Part shown: positions 1 through 8,214 of the stretch, piece after piece
How positions within the stretch are numbered: the stretch's first letter is position 1
Layout of the letters: the number at the start of each line of letters is the position of its first letter
Assembly (NCBI RefSeq): GCF_014196295.1
Contig: NZ_JACIDK010000001.1
Coordinates: 228,785 to 292,784 of the forward strand
DNA length: 64,000 bases
From: Phenylobacterium haematophilum
Lineage (GTDB): Bacteria; Pseudomonadota; Alphaproteobacteria; Caulobacterales; Caulobacteraceae
Direction of reading: 5' to 3'
The notes under the pieces: generated by a model
Told to the model about the DNA's origin: nothing
The model's database searches: none
Seen by the model: only the letters and a program-made list of their open reading frames with translations
Translations under genes and position numbers: made by a program

Positions 1-1683
1 CGAGTAGCCGATCATCACTTCCTGCAGCCGGCCCTCGGCCAGCAGCGACTTGATCAGCGGCAGCGACAGGTACTCGCGCATCGTCTGCGGCGCGGCGCGC
101 AGGTCGCCGATGGTCTCGAACAGCGGCTCGGCGAACACCTCGGTGCGCGGGGTCTCGCCCGGGTGGAACAGCCCCACCTCCTTGAGCAGGACGTAGACCT
201 CGAGCAGGTCCGAGACCGAGGTGGTGTTGGAGACGATATAGGCGACGATCGCCTGGCGGCCGTACTGCTGGCGCGAGCGCGCCGCCTGGGCCAGCACCGC
301 GTATTCGCGGTGGGTCTCCTCGCTGTACTCGGCGTAGGGTGAATAGAGCAGCCGGCCGTGCGCCAGCTCCGACAGCAGCAGGTCGCGGCGGGCCTGCTCG
401 TCCAGGGCCTGATAGTCGGGGCAGACCCCGGCCACGGCCATCAGCTCGGCGATCGTGCGGGCATGTACGGCTGAGTTCTGCCGCAGGTCCAGCGTCGCCA
501 GGTGGAAGCCGAAGCAGTCCACCGCCCGGATCAGCTCGGGCAGCGGGCCGATGGCGAAGGTGTCGCCGTGGTTGGCGACCAGGCTGTCAAGAATGGTCTG
601 CAGGTCGGCCTTCAGCGCCTGGGCGTTGGCGTAGGGCTGGGCGGCCAGCGGCGAGGGGCGGGGCGGGGCCTCGCCGGTCAGGACCGGATAGGTCGCCGCC
701 AGCCGCGCATAGACGCCGCGCAGCGCTCGCCGATAGGGCTCGTCGCCGCGCTGCGGCGAGGTGTCGCCCGAGGCGTCCGCCAACGCCTTCAGGGCCGGGG
801 TCACCTCCGCCAGGGCGCTGGACAGCGAGAGCTCGGCCCCCAGGGCGTGGATCCGCTCCAGATAGTTCAGCAACGCGGCCTGCGACTGGCGCGCGAACGC
901 CTGGCGTTGGACCGCGTCGGTGACGAACGGATTGCCGTCGCGGTCGCCGCCGACCCACGAGCCGATGCGCAGGAAGCTGGGAAGCTGCGCGTCCAGCTGT
1001 CGCGTCCAGCGCGCATAGAGCTTGGGCAGTTCGGCCAAGAAGCTGCGCTCGAAGTACGAGACCGCGGTCTCGATCTCATCGATGACACCCAGCCGAACGC
1101 CGCGCAGCAGCCGGGTGCGCCAGAAGATCGCCACTTCGCGCAGCAGTTCGATCTCGCGCTCGTGCCGGGCGCTCTCGCCGCTGGCGTGCTCCAGGGCGCT
1201 CAGCGCTTCAGTGATGGCGCCTGTGCGGTCCAGCACGCTCTTGCGCCGCACCTCGGTCGGATGGGCGGTGATCACCGGGGCGATGAACGCGGTCTGCAGC
1301 ATCTTGGCGACCTGCGCGGTCGAGACGCCTTCTTCGGCCAGGGCCGCAAGGCTGCCGGCCAGGGTGTCCACGCGTGGGTCGCCGGCCTTGCGGCGCTGGA
1401 CGTAGTCCTCGGCGATGTTGGTGATCTGCAGGAAGCACGCGAACGAGTGGGCGAAACGCACCGTCTCGTGCAGGTCCAGGCTGCGCAGCCGCTCCTCCAG
1501 CAGCGCCGCGTTCGCCGCGCCGCCCTCACGGTGGAAGGCGACGGACGTCTTTCGGATGTCCTCGATACGGTCGAACAGCACCTGGCCGTCCTGGGATTTG
1601 ATCACATCCCCCAGCACCCGGCCCAAAACCCGAACCCTGGCCCTCAGCTCCGAGGGCGGCGATTTGGCAGCTCTTTCCGGCAC
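1..1683 (-). CDS. ppc: Phosphoenolpyruvate carboxylase, 3'-truncated by window edge
   Basis: PEP carboxylase adds bicarbonate to phosphoenolpyruvate to give oxaloacetate, the anaplerotic entry to the TCA cycle. The visible 561 residues contain the first active-site signature VITAHPTEVRRKSV (His near residue 141, matching E. coli His138) and the GGDRDGNP glycine loop, and end inside the second signature at VMIGYS. About 320-350 C-terminal residues lie beyond position 1. No ATG occurs between the upstream in-frame TAA and the conserved region, so GTG at 1683 is taken as the start. This start is inferred; the family assignment is firm. Confidence 0.95.
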   Translation of the reverse strand, partial: MPERAAKSPPSELRARVRVLGRVLGDVIKSQDGQVLFDRIEDIRKTSVAFHREGGAANAALLEERLRSLDLHETVRFAHSFACFLQITNIAEDYVQRRKAGDPRVDTLAGSLAALAEEGVSTAQVAKMLQTAFIAPVITAHPTEVRRKSVLDRTGAITEALSALEHASGESARHEREIELLREVAIFWRTRLLRGVRLGVIDEIETAVSYFERSFLAELPKLYARWTRQLDAQLPSFLRIGSWVGGDRDGNPFVTDAVQRQAFARQSQAALLNYLERIHALGAELSLSSALAEVTPALKALADASGDTSPQRGDEPYRRALRGVYARLAATYPVLTGEAPPRPSPLAAQPYANAQALKADLQTILDSLVANHGDTFAIGPLPELIRAVDCFGFHLATLDLRQNSAVHARTIAELMAVAGVCPDYQALDEQARRDLLLSELAHGRLLYSPYAEYSEETHREYAVLAQAARSRQQYGRQAIVAYIVSNTTSVSDLLEVYVLLKEVGLFHPGETPRTEVFAEPLFETIGDLRAAPQTMREYLSLPLIKSLLAEGRLQEVMIGYS

Positions 1684-1775
1684 GCGCGCACTTTCAGAAT
1701 GTCGTTACGTCAGTTCAACGCACCGCGTTCTCTACAGCTCATCGCGCCCGTCGTCGCGCGGGGAGTTGTGGCGCC

Positions 1776-2276
1776 TCAGGCCCGGACCGGAAACCAGATC
1801 TCGATAGCGGGACGGCCGGTGTTGCCGGCGTCGTCGCCATAGACCTCGATGAAGTCGGGCGTCAGGCTGTCGCCGGCCGAACGCAGGCCAAGGTTGGGCA
1901 GCCAGCCGTACCAGGCGGTCCAGATGGTGCTGCGCAGCCGGCTCACCGGGCCGCGATGAGCGAAGACCGCATAGCGTCGGGTCGGCACGCGCAGTTGCTC
2001 GAAGGCGGCCGGGCGGCCGGCCGCTTCGTCGGTCGCCACCGCGGCGATCATCTCGAAGCCATCCCGCTGGGCGAACAGGTCGTAATAGAGCCCGTACCCC
2101 GCGCCGTCCTTGCGGCCGGCGACCTTGCCAAAGCGGTCGGAGGCGGCGCACCCGTGCTCGTCCAGCGCGCGCCAGACGCCTTCCTTGCGGGCGTGGCGGC
2201 GACGTAGGCCCGCAAAGGTCCAAGGTCGCTCCTCGAACCGCGGCGCCTCCATTGCGGCCGGCTGCAGTCTCTCCAT
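1776..2276 (-). CDS. GyrI-like / AraC effector-binding domain protein
   Basis: A 166-residue protein that looks like a stand-alone effector-binding (GyrI-like, AraC_E_bind) domain. Visible traits are an Arg/Trp-rich N-terminal half (PWTFAGLRRRHA), YGLYYDLF, a central FEMIAAVATDE strand and the C-terminal IEIWFPVRA strand in the position of the usual [ED]-[IVL]-x-x-P end of this fold. No helix-turn-helix is present, so it is probably a ligand-binding or sequestering protein and not a regulator by itself. ATG 2276 is preceded closely by GAGAGGGA; an in-frame ATG at 2252 is an alternative. Ligand unknown. Confidence 0.65.
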   Translation of the reverse strand: MERLQPAAMEAPRFEERPWTFAGLRRRHARKEGVWRALDEHGCAASDRFGKVAGRKDGAGYGLYYDLFAQRDGFEMIAAVATDEAAGRPAAFEQLRVPTRRYAVFAHRGPVSRLRSTIWTAWYGWLPNLGLRSAGDSLTPDFIEVYGDDAGNTGRPAIEIWFPVRA

Positions 2277-2631
2277 GGTCCCTCTCGGTCGTGCGCGGCC
2301 AGCACCGCGGCTGCGCCGCGTCGCCCGCCTGCGTCCAGATCGTGTGAAGGTCGCGCGCAGTCTCGCCCAAGGTGTCGGTCGCGGCGCCGTGGCTGCTGTC
2401 GAGCGGGGAGGTGAGCGTCATATTTCCATGCAGTATAAGTCGATCAACTGCGTGCTTGCGGATAGTCCATATGCACTATTTCGGTATGTGGCAGAACGAA
2501 TTCAACTGAATAAAAACAACCGTCAGGGGAAGTGTTCGAGCCAATTGTAAAATGTTGGCCAATATTGTTGTGAATGGCGAAATTGTGGCGCAGATCGACT
2601 GACATCTAGGGCAACAAGAAGGTGGTTTGGC
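2277..2631. other. 355-bp intergenic region with an AT-rich island
   Basis: No convincing gene is seen here. From about 2420 to 2620 the base composition drops sharply below the surrounding DNA (runs such as CAATTGTAAAATG and GGCCAATATTG). This stretch lies immediately upstream of the PEP-CTERM gene and probably holds its promoter and regulator or nucleoid-protein sites. Short reading frames that cross it have no recognisable content. Confidence 0.5.
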
Positions 2632-3423
2632 GTGGATAAGCTCAAGTTTCAGGTCAAGGCTCCGGCCTTGATTTCGGCGCTGGTTCTCGCGGCCGTGATC
2701 GCGACGCCGGCCGCCGCGGCGGTGCAGGTCGAGTTCAAGAACGTCGCGGGCGTGTGGTTCGACCCGGCCGGCGGCACGAACATCGCCATCGCGGCCAACG
2801 GCGGCGACGGCACGATCCGCTGGGGTCAATCGACCGGCTACGGCCAGAGCGGCTACAATTTCATCGGCGCCGACTTCTCGACGAGCCTCGATCAGGCCAT
2901 CGATTCATCGGGTTCGGTGAACATCGGCGAGTTCCAGCACGTGAACTTCCCGATCAACAGCGGCGGCGCGATCAGCGGGGTGGGCCTGCGTTTCACCACG
3001 GACGTCTGGGCCGACGGCTCGTTCCTGGGCACGAAGACCTTCGAGTACAACTTCTCCCACAACGAGACGACGAACCAGTCGAACCCCTGCGCCAACGGTC
3101 AGGCGAACGGCGGCGGCGTCAACGTCAATGGTTGCGCCGACCAAGTGACGATGAATTTCAACTCGAACTCGCAAGTCTTCCTGATCGGCGGCAAGCAATA
3201 CACGCTGAACCTGGACGGCTTCCTCGTCGACGGCTCGCCCAGCGGCGGTTTCTGGACCAAGGAACAGGCGGTCAACAGCGCCTTCATCCGCGGGAAGATC
3301 GACCTTTACAGCGTCGCCAGCGGCGTGCCCGAGCCGGCGACCTGGGCGATGATGATCATCGGCTTCGGCGGCGTGGGGACCATGGTCCGCTCGGCCCGTC
3401 GCCGCCAGATGCTGGCGGTCTGA
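2632..3423 (+). CDS. PEPxxWA-CTERM sorting-domain surface protein
   Basis: A 263-residue exported protein. Residues 8-29 form a signal peptide ending in TPAAAA. The middle is a beta-rich, Asn/Gly-rich domain with IRWGQSTGYGQSGY and FQHVNFPI, resembling the choice-of-anchor K / THxN groups of PEP-CTERM proteins. The C-terminus carries the PEPxxWA signal: GVPEPATWAMMIIGFGGVG (PEP at 233-235), a membrane segment, then the basic tail RSARRRQ. Such proteins are processed by an exosortase/EpsH-type sortase in the inner membrane and sent to the surface or matrix. GTG 2632 follows an AGAAGG ribosome-binding site. No exosortase gene is in the window. Confidence 0.88.
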   Translation: MDKLKFQVKAPALISALVLAAVIATPAAAAVQVEFKNVAGVWFDPAGGTNIAIAANGGDGTIRWGQSTGYGQSGYNFIGADFSTSLDQAIDSSGSVNIGEFQHVNFPINSGGAISGVGLRFTTDVWADGSFLGTKTFEYNFSHNETTNQSNPCANGQANGGGVNVNGCADQVTMNFNSNSQVFLIGGKQYTLNLDGFLVDGSPSGGFWTKEQAVNSAFIRGKIDLYSVASGVPEPATWAMMIIGFGGVGTMVRSARRRQMLAV

Positions 3424-3446
3424 GACCAGCTCTCATGTGATCCGGG

Positions 3447-3479
3447 AAAGGCCCGCTCGTCCGAGCGGGCCTTTTCTTT
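3447..3479 (+). terminator. Rho-independent terminator after the PEP-CTERM gene
   Basis: GCCCGCTCG (3451-3459) pairs with CGAGCGGGC (3462-3470), extended by AAAG/CTTT, and is followed by CTTTTCTTT. It lies 24 bp after the stop codon. Because the flanking A and T runs are symmetric it may also serve the convergent tetR gene. Confidence 0.85.
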
Positions 3480-3482
3480 GGC

Positions 3483-4076
3483 TCAGCGGTCGACGTATTC
3501 GCGGATGAGCGCCCGCGCCGCGCGCGGCAGCATCCGGTCAGGCCCTTCGCCGCCCAGGGTGATCCGGGCCATGTGAGAGCCCTCTAGCAACAGCAGCAAC
3601 CCGTCGCCCAGCTCGTCGTCCGGCGCGCCGGCCGCGCGTGCCAGCTCGATCAGCCGGCGCCGCGTCTCCATCTTGTGGGCCTTGGCGACCAGGAACGCCG
3701 GATGATCGGGCTCGTGCAGTTCCACCGCCGCGTTGCACAGGGCGCAGCCGTGCGCCTCCGAGCTTTCCGAACGCTCGGCGAAGGCGTCGAACAACCCCTC
3801 CAGTTGAGCGCGCGGGGTGCCGAAGCGGCCGACGATCTCGTCCCACCAGGCCCAGCCCTCCCGCGACTGCTCGCGCAGCACCTCGGCGACCAACTCGTCC
3901 TTGGACGGGAAGTTGCGATAGAGGCTCATCTTGGTCGCGCCGGCCTCGGCGGCGATGCTCTCGACACCGACCGCGCGGATGCCCTTGCGATAGAACATGT
4001 CCCGCGCCGCCTCGAAGATGCGGTCGCGCGCCGAGCGCGGCGCATCCCCCGTCGTCTTGGATGGTCTCGCCGACAT
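3483..4076 (-). CDS. TetR/AcrR-family transcriptional regulator
   Basis: A 197-residue TetR repressor. The N-terminal helix-turn-helix reads RIFEAARDMFYRKGIRAVGV followed by ESIAAEAGATKMSLYRNFPSKDEL (residues about 18-62), a typical TetR DNA-binding domain. The C-terminal ligand domain includes HGCALCNAAVEL and a Leu-rich helix DGLLLLLEGSHMA. A perfect palindrome, TGTAAC-GA-GTTACA, lies 28 bp upstream of the start codon and is the probable operator for autoregulation and perhaps for the divergent monooxygenase gene at 4571. Ligand unknown. Confidence 0.9.
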   Translation of the reverse strand: MSARPSKTTGDAPRSARDRIFEAARDMFYRKGIRAVGVESIAAEAGATKMSLYRNFPSKDELVAEVLREQSREGWAWWDEIVGRFGTPRAQLEGLFDAFAERSESSEAHGCALCNAAVELHEPDHPAFLVAKAHKMETRRRLIELARAAGAPDDELGDGLLLLLEGSHMARITLGGEGPDRMLPRAARALIREYVDR

Positions 4077-4103
4077 GTCCCGCCTTTCAGTGAGCGACCG
4101 GTC

Positions 4104-4117
4104 TGTAACGAGTTACA
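4104..4117. promoter_or_regulatory. Palindromic TetR operator candidate
   Basis: Perfect inverted repeat TGTAAC-GA-GTTACA, 28 bp upstream of the tetR start codon. TetR-family regulators commonly bind such GTAAC-type dyads next to their own genes. Binding by this particular protein is inferred from position. Confidence 0.6.
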
Positions 4118-4167
4118 TCACCGCGCGTCATCCACAGGGTCAAGCGGGCAGGCGGGGAAGCTACGCC

Positions 4168-4407
4168 TTATCGGCCGCGATGCTGAACGATGAGGCGGAT
4201 GTTGCGCTGGCGGGTCAGCCAGCTCCACGCCCAGTCGAACGCCACGGCGATGCGGTTGCGCAGGCCGATCAGGAAGTAGACGTGGGCCACGCCCCAGAAC
4301 ACCCAGCCGACGAAGCCGGTCAACTTAACCTAGCCGATCTGCACTGCAGCCGCGTGCCGGCCGATGGTCGCCAGATCGCCGGCGTGCATGTAGCGAGCGG
4401 GCGCTGG
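4168..4407 (-). pseudogene. C-terminal remnant of a type II NADH dehydrogenase (NDH-2)
   Basis: The minus strand reads ...YMHAGDLATIGRHAAAVQIG, then a TAG at 4330-4332, then VKLTGFVGWVFWGVAHVYFL, IGLRNRIAVAFDWAWSWLTR and QRNIRLI before TAA at 4168-4170. This matches the membrane-anchoring C-terminus of NDH-2 (consensus LATIGR, then LKLSG, then a WL..HLYFLIGFRNRL..WAW..LT segment). A stop replaces the residue before VKL, and the FAD/NAD domains that should lie upstream are absent: DNA before about 4407 shows no NDH-2 similarity. It is a decayed 3' fragment of a gene once lying between tetR and the monooxygenase. Confidence 0.8.
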
Positions 4408-4570
4408 AAGGCCTGGTCGTGGAGGTGCGCGGCCCATCTAGAGGCCGTGCCGTCTGATCCGGCAAGGCGGCGAACCGCATTTGGCGAACGCCGCCCGAGA
4501 GCGCATGATGCCGAACAAGTGTTTGAGGACTCTCGGCCGGACGGCCAGGACGATTTCACAGGTGATATCG

Positions 4571-6055
4571 GTGGGCAGCGAACATTTCGACGTGCTGATC
4601 GTCGGGGCCGGGCTCTCGGGCATTGGGGCGGGCTATCACCTGCAGGCCAATTGCCCGGGCAAGACCTATGCGATCCTGGAGGGGCGCGAGGCGATCGGCG
4701 GCACCTGGGACCTGTTCCGCTATCCCGGCATCCGCTCGGACAGCGACATGTACACCCTCGGCTACGCCTTCAAGCCGTGGCGCGAGGCCAAGGCCATCGC
4801 CGACGGTCCCTCGATCCTGAAGTACGTCCGCGACACCGCCGTCGAGAACCGCATCGACCGCCACATCCGCTACGGCCACCACGTCACCTGCGCGTCCTGG
4901 TCCTCGGCCGACGCCCGCTGGACGGTCGAGGCCCAGGTCGGCCCGAACAAGGAAGCGGTCCGCCTGACCTGCAACTTCCTTTTCATGTGCACCGGCTACT
5001 ACGACTACGCCGAGGGCTACACCCCCGATTTCGCGGGGCGCGACGCGTTCGAGGGCCAGATCGTCCATCCCCAGAAGTGGCCGGAAGACCTCGACTATTC
5101 GGGCAAGAAGGTCGTGGTGATCGGCAGCGGCGCCACCGCCGTCACCCTGGTCCCGGAGATGGCCAAGACCGCCGCCCACGTGACCATGCTCCAGCGCTCG
5201 CCGACCTATGTGGTCTCGCGCCCGGCCGAGGACGCCGCCGCCAACTGGCTGCGGGCCAAGCTGCCGGCCAAGCTGGCCTACGGCATCACCCGCTGGCGCA
5301 ACGTCCTCTTCGGCATGCTGTTCTTCAACCTGGCCCGCAAGAAACCGGAGAAGACCAAGGCCCGGATCATCGACATGGTGCGCCAGCACCTGGGCCCCGA
5401 CTACGATGTCGCGACCCACTTCACGCCGCGCTACAATCCCTGGGACCAGCGGCTGTGCCTCGTGCCGGACGCCGATCTCTTCGACGCCATCAAGGACGGC
5501 TCGGCCTCGGTGGTCACCGACCAGATCGAAACCTTCACCAAGACCGGCATCCGCCTCAAATCGGGCCAGGAACTGCCTGCCGACGTCGTCGTCACCGCCA
5601 CCGGCCTCAAGCTCCAACTGCTCAGCGGCCTGCAGGTCATCGTCGACGGCGAGCGCGTCGATATGGCCAAGACCATGAGCTACAAGGGCATGATGTACAG
5701 CGGCGTGCCGAACCTGGCCTCGGCCTTCGGCTACACCAACGCCTCGTGGACGCTGAAGTGCGACCTGACCTGCGAATACGTCTGCCGCCTGCTCAACCAC
5801 ATGGAGCGCACCGGCCAGCCGATCTGCACGCCCAAGCCCGATCCCACCGTCGGCGAAGCGCCGTGGCTCGACTTCTCCTCCGGCTACGTCCAGCGCGGCA
5901 TCGACCAGTTCCCCAAGCAGGGGACCAAGACGCCCTGGAAGCTGCACCAGAACTACGCCCTGGATCTCGTCAGCCTGCGCTTCGGCTCGGTCGACGACGG
6001 CGTCATGCAGTTCTCCAAGCCGCCGGCCCGCGCCAGCCAGGATCTGGCCGCCTGA
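4571..6055 (+). CDS. Flavin-containing (Baeyer-Villiger type) monooxygenase
   Basis: A 494-residue FAD/NADPH-dependent monooxygenase. It has an N-terminal FAD Rossmann motif (VGAGLSGIG), GGTWDLFRYPGIRSDSDMY (GGTW substrate/flavin region), the type I BVMO fingerprint FEGQIVHPQKWP (FxGxxxHxxxWP) and a second Rossmann motif GSGATAV for NADPH. It probably inserts oxygen into ketones or oxidises heteroatoms; the substrate is unknown. GTG 4571 is preferred because AGGTGA lies 6 nt upstream and homology begins there; an in-frame ATG at 4481 would add 30 residues of non-homologous sequence. The nearby tetR and operator may control it. Confidence 0.88.
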   Translation: MGSEHFDVLIVGAGLSGIGAGYHLQANCPGKTYAILEGREAIGGTWDLFRYPGIRSDSDMYTLGYAFKPWREAKAIADGPSILKYVRDTAVENRIDRHIRYGHHVTCASWSSADARWTVEAQVGPNKEAVRLTCNFLFMCTGYYDYAEGYTPDFAGRDAFEGQIVHPQKWPEDLDYSGKKVVVIGSGATAVTLVPEMAKTAAHVTMLQRSPTYVVSRPAEDAAANWLRAKLPAKLAYGITRWRNVLFGMLFFNLARKKPEKTKARIIDMVRQHLGPDYDVATHFTPRYNPWDQRLCLVPDADLFDAIKDGSASVVTDQIETFTKTGIRLKSGQELPADVVVTATGLKLQLLSGLQVIVDGERVDMAKTMSYKGMMYSGVPNLASAFGYTNASWTLKCDLTCEYVCRLLNHMERTGQPICTPKPDPTVGEAPWLDFSSGYVQRGIDQFPKQGTKTPWKLHQNYALDLVSLRFGSVDDGVMQFSKPPARASQDLAA

Positions 6056-6097
6056 TCTGGGCTGCCTGATCCGGCGCGTCTGACCGAACGTCGATAT

Positions 6098-6120
6098 GCG
6101 GCGGCTTGCCAAGCCGCCGC
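6098..6120 (+). terminator. Hairpin between monooxygenase and fucosidase genes
   Basis: Perfect 10-bp stem GCGGCGGCTT / AAGCCGCCGC with a 3-nt loop, 43 bp after the monooxygenase stop. There is no U tract, so it is either a weak or Rho-assisted terminator or a 3'-end-protecting structure. Its presence argues against starting the fucosidase gene at the ATG inside it (6096). Confidence 0.45.
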
Positions 6121-6179
6121 TCCCTGGGTCTGATAGCTCCGCCGGCCGCGACGCCGGCCGGGGCGCAGGGGAGGCGGCC

Positions 6180-7625
6180 ATGGGGGCGTTCGCGGGGCGT
6201 GATTTGCCGGCCTGGTACGACGACGCCAAGTTCGGCGTCTTCATCCACTGGGGCCTGTTCTCGATCCCGGCCTTCGCGCCCAAGGTCGGCAAGATCTCCG
6301 ACATCTTCCAGACCGACTACCGCCGGGCGGTGGCGCTCTCGCCCTATACCGAGTGGTACGAGAACGCGATCAAGTCGCCTGACACGCCCTCGGCCGCGTT
6401 CCACCGAGAGACCTATGGCGGCGCGCCCTATCGCGACTTCCGCGAGCCGTTCCTGGCGGGTCTGAGCCAATGGGACCCCGACGCCTGGGCCGAGGCCATC
6501 GCCGGCTCCGGCGCGCGCTATGTGGTGCTGGTCACCAAGCACCATGACGGCTTTTGCCTGTGGCCCTCGCGGGTGGCCCATCCGCACGCCCAGGGCTGGC
6601 GTACCGAACGCGACGTGGTCGGCGAACTGGCCGCCGCCGTCCGCCGCGCCGGGATGCGGTTCGGCGTCTACTATTCCGGCGGCATCGACTGGAGCTTCAA
6701 TCCCGAGCCGCTGCGCACGCTGATGGACTTCGTCGGCTCGGTCCCGGGCGGGCTCTATCCGGCCTACGCCGCCGCCCAGACTCGCGAACTCGTCGACCGC
6801 TACGAGCCCAGCGTGCTCTGGAACGACATCTCCTGGCCGACCGATCAGGGCGAGCTCGACGAGCTGTTCTCCGACTACTACGCCGCCGTGCCCGACGGCG
6901 TGGTCAACGACCGCTGGAAGACCCCGACCTTCACCGCTCGCCTGTTGCGTCACAAGCTGCCGCGGCTGTTGCTTGACCGGATGATCGAGTCCCGCGCCGC
7001 CAAGTCCGGCGGGGGCGCGGACGGGGTGGTGCCGCCGCCGGTGCCGCACAGCGACTTCCGCACCCCGGAATACGTCCGCTTCGCCGACATCCAGGACCGC
7101 AAGTGGGAGGCGACCCGCGGCATGAGCCACTCCTTCGGCTTCAACCGCAACGACACCGAGGCCGACTACGAGAGCCCCGAGCACCTGCTGCTGGAACTGG
7201 TCGACAGCGTCTCCAAGGGCGGCAATCTGCTGCTCAATGTCGGTCCGCGCGGCGACGACGCCCAGATCCCGACGCCGCAGCTCGACCGGCTCAAGGCGAT
7301 GGGCGCCTGGCTGCGCGATAACGGCGAGGCGGTCTATGGGACCCGGCCATGGTCCTTCGCGGAGGCGCAGACCGACGATGGCGCGCCGGTCCGCTTCACG
7401 ACCCGCGGCGATCGGCTGAACGTCATTCCGCTGACAGCGGTCGGGGGCGGAGAACTGGTTGTCCGCGGGGTGGCGCTCAGCGGCCTGGGCGTGCGACTCT
7501 CCGACGGCTGCCCGGTCGAGTTGCGGGCCGAGGGCGACGCCACCCGGATGATCTTCGCGCGGCCCCAGACCGGCGCCTTCGCCCCGGCGGTGGCGATCGA
7601 CGGCGGGGCCGCCGCGACCCCATGA
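6180..7625 (+). CDS. Alpha-L-fucosidase, GH29 family
   Basis: A 481-residue GH29 enzyme that hydrolyses alpha-linked L-fucose. Visible family features: KFGVFIHWGLFSIPAFAP near the N-terminus, the TKHHDGFCLWPS substrate-binding motif, YYSGGIDW, and SVLWNDISWP, where the Asp corresponds to the GH29 nucleophile region. The closing strand DSVSKGGNLLLNVGPRGDD is typical of the catalytic barrel end, followed by a C-terminal beta domain. No signal peptide is visible, so it appears cytoplasmic. ATG 6180 is chosen because GGGGAGG lies just upstream and an in-frame upstream ATG falls inside a hairpin. Confidence 0.9.
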   Translation: MGAFAGRDLPAWYDDAKFGVFIHWGLFSIPAFAPKVGKISDIFQTDYRRAVALSPYTEWYENAIKSPDTPSAAFHRETYGGAPYRDFREPFLAGLSQWDPDAWAEAIAGSGARYVVLVTKHHDGFCLWPSRVAHPHAQGWRTERDVVGELAAAVRRAGMRFGVYYSGGIDWSFNPEPLRTLMDFVGSVPGGLYPAYAAAQTRELVDRYEPSVLWNDISWPTDQGELDELFSDYYAAVPDGVVNDRWKTPTFTARLLRHKLPRLLLDRMIESRAAKSGGGADGVVPPPVPHSDFRTPEYVRFADIQDRKWEATRGMSHSFGFNRNDTEADYESPEHLLLELVDSVSKGGNLLLNVGPRGDDAQIPTPQLDRLKAMGAWLRDNGEAVYGTRPWSFAEAQTDDGAPVRFTTRGDRLNVIPLTAVGGGELVVRGVALSGLGVRLSDGCPVELRAEGDATRMIFARPQTGAFAPAVAIDGGAAATP

Positions 7626-7668
7626 TGGGGCGCGCGACGCCTTGACGGTCCGTGAACTGACTGAGCCA

Positions 7669-8214
7669 ATGGCGCGCATGAAGCCTGTCCGTACCCGGGC
7701 CATTTACGCCGGCTCTTTCGACCCGATCACCCTCGGTCACCTGGACATAATCCAGAAGGCGCTGCTGACCTTCGACGTCGTGCACGTGGCTGTGGGGATC
7801 AATCCGCTCAAGAGCGGCCTGTTCGACCCCAATGAGCGCCTCGACCTGATCCGCCGCTCTGTGCTGGACCTCGAATTGGGAGGTCCGCGGGAACTGCCGC
7901 CCCAGGTCGAAATCGGCGCATTCCAGGGCGAGAGCGTCATCAAGTACGCTCGCCGCATCGGGGCCACCCACATCGTCCGCGGCCTGCGCCAGTCCTCCGA
8001 CTTCGACGACGAGTTCCGCTACCACGGCATCCTGGGCCGGCTCGATCCCGACATGCCGATGATCCACATCATCTGCCGCGAGACCTTCCTGCACGTCAGC
8101 TCCAGCACCGCGCGCGAACTGGCCAGCCTCGGCGAGGACGTCTCCTGGCTGGTCACCCCCAGCGTCGAGCGGGCGCTGCGGGCCAAGTTCGGCGAACGGG
8201 TGCGAGCGGTCTAG
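7669..8214 (+). CDS. coaD: Pantetheine-phosphate adenylyltransferase (divergent CoaD)
   Basis: CoaD transfers AMP from ATP to 4'-phosphopantetheine, the penultimate step of CoA synthesis. The nucleotidyltransferase motif YAGSFDPITLGHLDII and the phosphate-binding motif RGLRQSSDFDDEF are intact, and HVSSSTARELA replaces the usual ISSS segment. The stretch FRYHGILGRLDPDMPMIHII departs from the conserved M..N..L form of typical CoaD, so this could be a paralogue. The start is uncertain: ATG 7669, ATG 7678 and TTG 7642 are all in frame with weak ribosome-binding sites. Its stop shares a CTAG with the convergent gene. Confidence 0.8.
   Translation: MARMKPVRTRAIYAGSFDPITLGHLDIIQKALLTFDVVHVAVGINPLKSGLFDPNERLDLIRRSVLDLELGGPRELPPQVEIGAFQGESVIKYARRIGATHIVRGLRQSSDFDDEFRYHGILGRLDPDMPMIHIICRETFLHVSSSTARELASLGEDVSWLVTPSVERALRAKFGERVRAV

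Noticed and set aside
4408..4570. Further upstream parts of NDH-2 or a coding N-terminal extension of the monooxygenase
   Set aside because: Neither strand shows NDH-2 FAD/NAD motifs, and the extension lacks homology while a good GTG with ribosome-binding site exists at 4571.
3997..6069. A 690-codon plus-strand frame covering the NDH-2 remnant and monooxygenase
   Set aside because: It is out of frame with the monooxygenase and consists of Arg/Pro-rich shadow translation.
4556..6304. A 582-codon minus-strand frame opposite the monooxygenase
   Set aside because: GC-rich shadow of the monooxygenase gene; no conserved motifs.
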